Shown here: one piece after another, positions 13,245 through 16,458 of the stretch
Layout of the letters: each line of letters starts with the position of its first letter
Numbering within the stretch: the stretch's first letter is position 1
Assembly: GCA_903918595.1 (NCBI GenBank)
Contig: CAIXFB010000010.1
Coordinates: 1-16,458 of the forward strand
Direction of reading: 5' to 3'
Source: an uncultured Actinomycetes bacterium
GTDB lineage: Bacteria > Actinomycetota > Actinomycetes > S36-B12
Length of the DNA stretch: 16,458 nucleotides
The notes under the pieces: generated by a model
Seen by the model: the letters and a program-made list of their open reading frames with translations, nothing else
What the model was told of the DNA's origin: nothing
Database searches by the model: none
Translations under genes and position numbers: made by a program

Positions 13245-14426
13245 ATGATGGTGAAGTTGAAGACCCGCCGATCGCTGGGCGGACTGGTAGCGATCGGGCT
13301 GGCAGGCGTACTGACGCTCTCCGCCTGCGGTGGCGAGACCACCGTGGACAACGGAGCGGCAGAGGAGACGACTGCAGTGGAGGCGGCTCCGAGTGAGGAG
13401 ACCGCAGCTGAGGGGGATGGGTCTGAGGCTGCATCCTCGGATTTCCCCGCCCCCAATGGTGGTGAGTTGAACCTGTACAACTGGACCGACTACATATCTC
13501 CCGATCTGCTCAAGCGTTTTGAGGCGGAGACGGGGATCACCGTGAATCTTGACAACTTCGACAGCAATGAGACGATGCTGTCGAAGCTGCAGGCAGGCGG
13601 AGCCAACTACGACGTGGTTGTACCCAGCGACTACATGGTCGCCCAGATGATCGATCTGGGACTGCTTCAGGAAGTGGATCCCGCGGCATTCCCCAACGGC
13701 TCCTTCATCAAGCCGGAGTTCATGGACGTGTACTTCGATCCGGGCCGCAAGTACTCAGCTCCCTACATGTACGGAACGACCGGAATCGCCTACGACCCCA
13801 CAAAGGCCGGCGGGGAGATCGACTCGTGGGTCGACTTCTTCGATGCGGACAGCCCTGCAGCAGGCAAGATCGGCACGCTGAACGATCAGGTCGAACTCGT
13901 GCATGCTGCACTTCGCGCAGTGGGTGCGGAGCCCTGCTCGGTGAATCGTGACGACTATGTCAAGGTGGAGAAGCTGCTCCTTGACTGGAAGCCGAACGTA
14001 GCTGTCATCAACTCCGATGGAGTCATCGGACGGATGGCCTCGGGTGAGCAGACCGTGCACATGATGTGGAACGGTGCATTCACGCGCGCTCAGGCAGACA
14101 ATGCGAATCTGGAGTACGTGTATCCGAGTGAGGGTCTGAACCTCTGGTCAGACAACTTCGCTGTGCCTGTCGGTGCGCAGAATGTGGACAACGCGAAGAT
14201 CTTCATTAACTGGATGATGGATCCGAAGAACATCGGTGAGGCAACGAACTTCGTGGGCTATGACAACGGCATCACGGGTTCGGGGGAGTTCATGCTTCCT
14301 GAGCTCTCAGCGAGTGATGCGGTGATCATTCCGGAGGAGTTCAAGGCGCTGGCTGCCCCTGTTCCGGGCTGCTCGGTGGAGGCGATCGATCTCTACGACG
14401 CCGTTTTCACCTCATTCAAGAAGTAG
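13245..14426 (+). CDS. potD: Polyamine-binding lipoprotein PotD
   Basis: The extracytoplasmic receptor of the pot importer, 393 residues. The signal peptide ends in lipobox LSAC with Cys28, followed by an acidic Ala/Glu linker and then the SBP fold (LNLYNWTDYISPDLLKRFEA). Residues matching the E. coli PotD pocket are Trp80, Tyr83, Ser128, Tyr130, Asp214, Glu217, Trp275, Trp301, Asp303 and Tyr339. Compared with the E. coli residues I remember (34, 37, 83, 85, 168, 171, 229, 255, 257, 293) the offset is a steady 45-46, so polyamine binding is well supported. The counterpart of Gln327 is not apparent. Purine-rich AAGGAGAAAGAGG at 13226-13238 serves as ribosome-binding site; ATG 13248 is an alternative start. 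Last gene of the operon. Confidence 0.96.
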   Translation: MMVKLKTRRSLGGLVAIGLAGVLTLSACGGETTVDNGAAEETTAVEAAPSEETAAEGDGSEAASSDFPAPNGGELNLYNWTDYISPDLLKRFEAETGITVNLDNFDSNETMLSKLQAGGANYDVVVPSDYMVAQMIDLGLLQEVDPAAFPNGSFIKPEFMDVYFDPGRKYSAPYMYGTTGIAYDPTKAGGEIDSWVDFFDADSPAAGKIGTLNDQVELVHAALRAVGAEPCSVNRDDYVKVEKLLLDWKPNVAVINSDGVIGRMASGEQTVHMMWNGAFTRAQADNANLEYVYPSEGLNLWSDNFAVPVGAQNVDNAKIFINWMMDPKNIGEATNFVGYDNGITGSGEFMLPELSASDAVIIPEEFKALAAPVPGCSVEAIDLYDAVFTSFKK

Positions 14427-14448
14427 CAGGATCAAGAGAAGTGCTGAT

Positions 14449-14485
14449 GAATGTGGCGGGGGTGTTGATCACCCCCGCCACATTC
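14449..14485 (+). terminator. Strong hairpin after potD, probable terminator
   Basis: A perfect 16-bp stem (14449-14464 with 14470-14485) closes the loop TTGAT. The core is GGCGGGGGTG. It starts 23 bases after the potD stop and ends 33 bases before the next gene. There is no T-run after it, as is common for actinobacterial terminators. It may also act as an mRNA-stabilising 3' end. It divides the pot operon from the amidohydrolase gene. Confidence 0.8.
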
Positions 14486-14518
14486 GACACCATCTAGCCA
14501 CAGCAGCGAGGAGCCATC

Positions 14519-16123
14519 GTGTCAACCAGCAGGATTGAAAATGTCACCGTGTGGACTGGCCACCGTCTTCCCTCCGGTGAGTGGTTTACCTCCGATGCGA
14601 TCCTGATTCGCGATGAGCGAATCGTTGCCTTGGGGAACTCAGCAAAGGCAGCTCGAGCGGACCACGTTATTGACGGCAAAGGTGGATTTCTCTGCCCAGC
14701 ATTCGGTGATGGCCACGTGCATTCGATCTTTGGCGGCCTCGAAGAACAATTCGCTCCGGTGCGCGATCTTGGCTCTCCGCAGGAGATCGCTGCATCTGTT
14801 GGTACGTGGGCAACTACGCATCCAGAGCTGGAATGGATCAGAGGCGAAGGATTCGATCACACTCTCGCTCCGGGTGGAGTTTTCCTTGCGGAGTGGCTCG
14901 ATGCAGAAGTTCCTGACCGACCAGTGGTCCTGCGGGCAACGGACTACCACACAGTGTGGGTGAATTCCGAGGCTTTGCGCAGAGCCGGATACACGGTTGG
15001 CGTAGCGCAGCCGCACGATGGCGAGATAGTTCTTGATGAGTTGGGCGCACCTACTGGAACATTGCGTGAATGGGGAGCCTGGCGCCCGATCTATTCGCTA
15101 CTCCCGCGGGTTCCTGATGACATGGCAATCGCAGCACTCGATTTTGCGTCGTCGTCCTTTGTCTCCGCGGGCCTCACCTGGGTGCAAGATGCCTGGGTAG
15201 AGCCGGCTGACGTAGACACCTGGCTTATGGCTCTTGAGGCCGGTGTATTGAAATTTGGAGCCGACCTTGCGTTGTGGGCCGATCCCAATTCTTGGCGAGA
15301 TCAGTTAGAGGGTTTCACTGCCGCGCGGAGTGCGGTGCAGATGCGTGGGCGCGGCCAACTCAGCGCTGAGACGATCAAGTTTTTTGCTGATGGCGTTATC
15401 GAGTCTGGCACGAGCGCGATGTTGGAGCCATTTTGTGACTGCCCGCACTCCAAAGGCATGCCAAATTGGGATGCAGAGGAAATGAAGCTGGCGGTGGCAG
15501 CCATAGATGCGCTGGGTTTCACACCACATATTCACGCGATCGGTGATGCGGGAGTCCGCATGGCACTGGATGCAATTGAATACACAGCTGCATTCAACGT
15601 CCCTCGTGATCGGCGATGGGTCATGGCCCACACCCAACTTGTGGATCCGGCAGATCTTCCACGCTTCGCCGAGCTCGGCATCATTGCCAACTTTGAGCCC
15701 TATTGGTCGAAGTTTGATTCGTGGCAAAGTGAATTGACTGAACCTCGCCTTGGCCCTGAACGCACCAATCGGCAATTTCAAACAGCGACCCTGGCTGAGC
15801 TTGGAGCTCGAATCTCCTTTGGAAGCGATTGGCCGGTCACCACCTATGCCCCTCTTGACGGTATTCAGGTCGCGGTTACTCGCCAAATGACCGCTGATGG
15901 TCCCTCGTGGATGCCAGAAGAGTGTGTATCGGTTGATGAGGCACTTGCCGCCTACACAACCGGTGTGGCCTTTCAATCGGGCCGAGATGACGCTGGCGTT
16001 CTTCGCCCCGGCGCTGTTGCTGACCTCGTGTTACTTGCCCAGGATCCACGCGATGTGCTCACATCAGAGATCGCAGCAATCTCCGTCGAAGGCACCTGGC
16101 GATCTGGGACACGTGTCTTTTAA
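14519..16123 (+). CDS. YtcJ-type metal-dependent amidohydrolase (NfdA-like)
   Basis: A 534-residue amidohydrolase-superfamily enzyme (Amidohydro_3). GTG 14519 is preceded by GAGGAG (14508-14513) with five bases between. Metal-site motifs are complete: DGHVH with His66 and His68, Lys287 in IKFFADG, His337 and His339 in HIHAIGD, His371 in AHTQLV, and Asp437 in FGSDWPV. The N-terminal ~60 and C-terminal ~60 residues form the usual beta-sandwich. There is no signal peptide, so it is cytoplasmic. Characterised relatives include N-substituted formamide deformylase (NfdA), which would fit beside a DMFase-like enzyme, but many members have unknown substrates and the exact reaction cannot be read here. 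It sits between the potD hairpin and a urease gene, which supports a role in nitrogen release. Confidence 0.9.
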   Translation: MSTSRIENVTVWTGHRLPSGEWFTSDAILIRDERIVALGNSAKAARADHVIDGKGGFLCPAFGDGHVHSIFGGLEEQFAPVRDLGSPQEIAASVGTWATTHPELEWIRGEGFDHTLAPGGVFLAEWLDAEVPDRPVVLRATDYHTVWVNSEALRRAGYTVGVAQPHDGEIVLDELGAPTGTLREWGAWRPIYSLLPRVPDDMAIAALDFASSSFVSAGLTWVQDAWVEPADVDTWLMALEAGVLKFGADLALWADPNSWRDQLEGFTAARSAVQMRGRGQLSAETIKFFADGVIESGTSAMLEPFCDCPHSKGMPNWDAEEMKLAVAAIDALGFTPHIHAIGDAGVRMALDAIEYTAAFNVPRDRRWVMAHTQLVDPADLPRFAELGIIANFEPYWSKFDSWQSELTEPRLGPERTNRQFQTATLAELGARISFGSDWPVTTYAPLDGIQVAVTRQMTADGPSWMPEECVSVDEALAAYTTGVAFQSGRDDAGVLRPGAVADLVLLAQDPRDVLTSEIAAISVEGTWRSGTRVF

Positions 16124-16167
16124 CTGATGGGGCTAAGGGCGGTAGCTGACGTGCTACACATGAATAC

Positions 16168-16458
16168 ATGACTCCCAGTGATGCCGATCGCCTGCTCCTT
16201 TTCACGCAGGCGCAATTGGCCCGGTCACGGCAGGCACGTGGGCTGCGCCTGAATGCACCTGAAGCAACGGCACTCATTGCGGATGCTATTTGCGAATGGG
16301 CTCGTGATGGGCTCGACCTCGATACCGCTCGCACGCGCGGCGGTCAATTACTCAGTGTTCACGACGTCTTGCCAGGCGTGCCAGAGGTCGTGACGCAGGT
16401 GCGCGTAGAGGCCAGGTTCGATGATGGCAGTCGGCTGGTGGTTGTCAACGATCCCTTC
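16168..16458 (+). CDS. ureA: Urease gamma subunit (3' end outside the window)
   Basis: The frame runs open from ATG 16168 to the window end (97 codons) and matches the small subunit of urease, which with UreB and UreC hydrolyses urea to ammonia and carbon dioxide. Recognisable motifs are ARSRQARGLRLNAPEATALI (usual form ARRRKARGLKLNxPEAxALI) and DVLPGVPEVV (usual DVMEGVPEM), and the end VVVNDPF matches the family's VTVHDPI. Gamma subunits have about 100 residues, so only a few may be missing, unless it is a gamma-beta fusion. No good Shine-Dalgarno precedes the ATG: the nearest purine run, AAGGGCGG (16135-16142), is 25 bases away. A leaderless transcript is possible. The rest of the urease operon should follow. 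Confidence 0.93.
   Translation, partial: MTPSDADRLLLFTQAQLARSRQARGLRLNAPEATALIADAICEWARDGLDLDTARTRGGQLLSVHDVLPGVPEVVTQVRVEARFDDGSRLVVVNDPF

Overview
The window looks like chromosome of a moderately GC-rich actinomycete (Actinomycetota). The evidence is two lipoproteins with LSAC lipoboxes followed by Ala/Glu-rich linkers, frequent GTG starts, and actinobacterial-style regulators and amidohydrolases. No rRNA, tRNA, CRISPR array or insertion sequence was seen, and no stretch over 300 bases lacks a gene.

Layout. (1) Positions 1-797, minus strand: a GAF-domain regulator cut by the window edge, with a 205-base intergenic region separating it from the next operon. (2) Positions 1003-9690, plus strand: a tight seven-gene operon. 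It encodes a Liv/Urt-type ABC importer (lipoprotein, two ATPases, two permeases), a large subunit resembling N,N-dimethylformamidase (DMFase), and a zinc deacylase of the histone-deacetylase/acetylpolyamine-amidohydrolase fold. Gaps are at most 16 bases or the genes overlap. (3) Positions 9703-14426: a TetR repressor divergent from a complete potABCD polyamine importer. This block looks richer in GC than the Liv operon and ends in a 16-bp perfect hairpin. (4) Positions 14519-16123: a YtcJ/NfdA-type metal-dependent amidohydrolase. (5) From 16168 to the window end: the start of a urease gamma subunit.

How they work together (inference). The whole window reads as a nitrogen-scavenging island for amides, polyamines and urea. 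One importer probably brings in a small amide, which the DMFase-like enzyme hydrolyses. A deacylase and an N-acyl/N-formyl amidohydrolase could process further amides, PotABCD brings in polyamines, and urease releases ammonia from urea.

The most striking point is the second Liv permease (4736-6262). It has about 150 extra C-terminal residues, and the last ~105 resemble the small (alpha) subunit of DMFase. The gene for the large (beta) subunit follows 16 bases later. This suggests a permease fused to an enzyme subunit, which would tether amide hydrolysis to the import channel. The large subunit keeps residues at the spacing I remember for the two-Tyr/one-Glu iron site of Paracoccus DMFase. A second oddity is that the LivG-like ATPase has lost its LSGGQ signature, so one of the two ATP sites of this importer looks degenerate.
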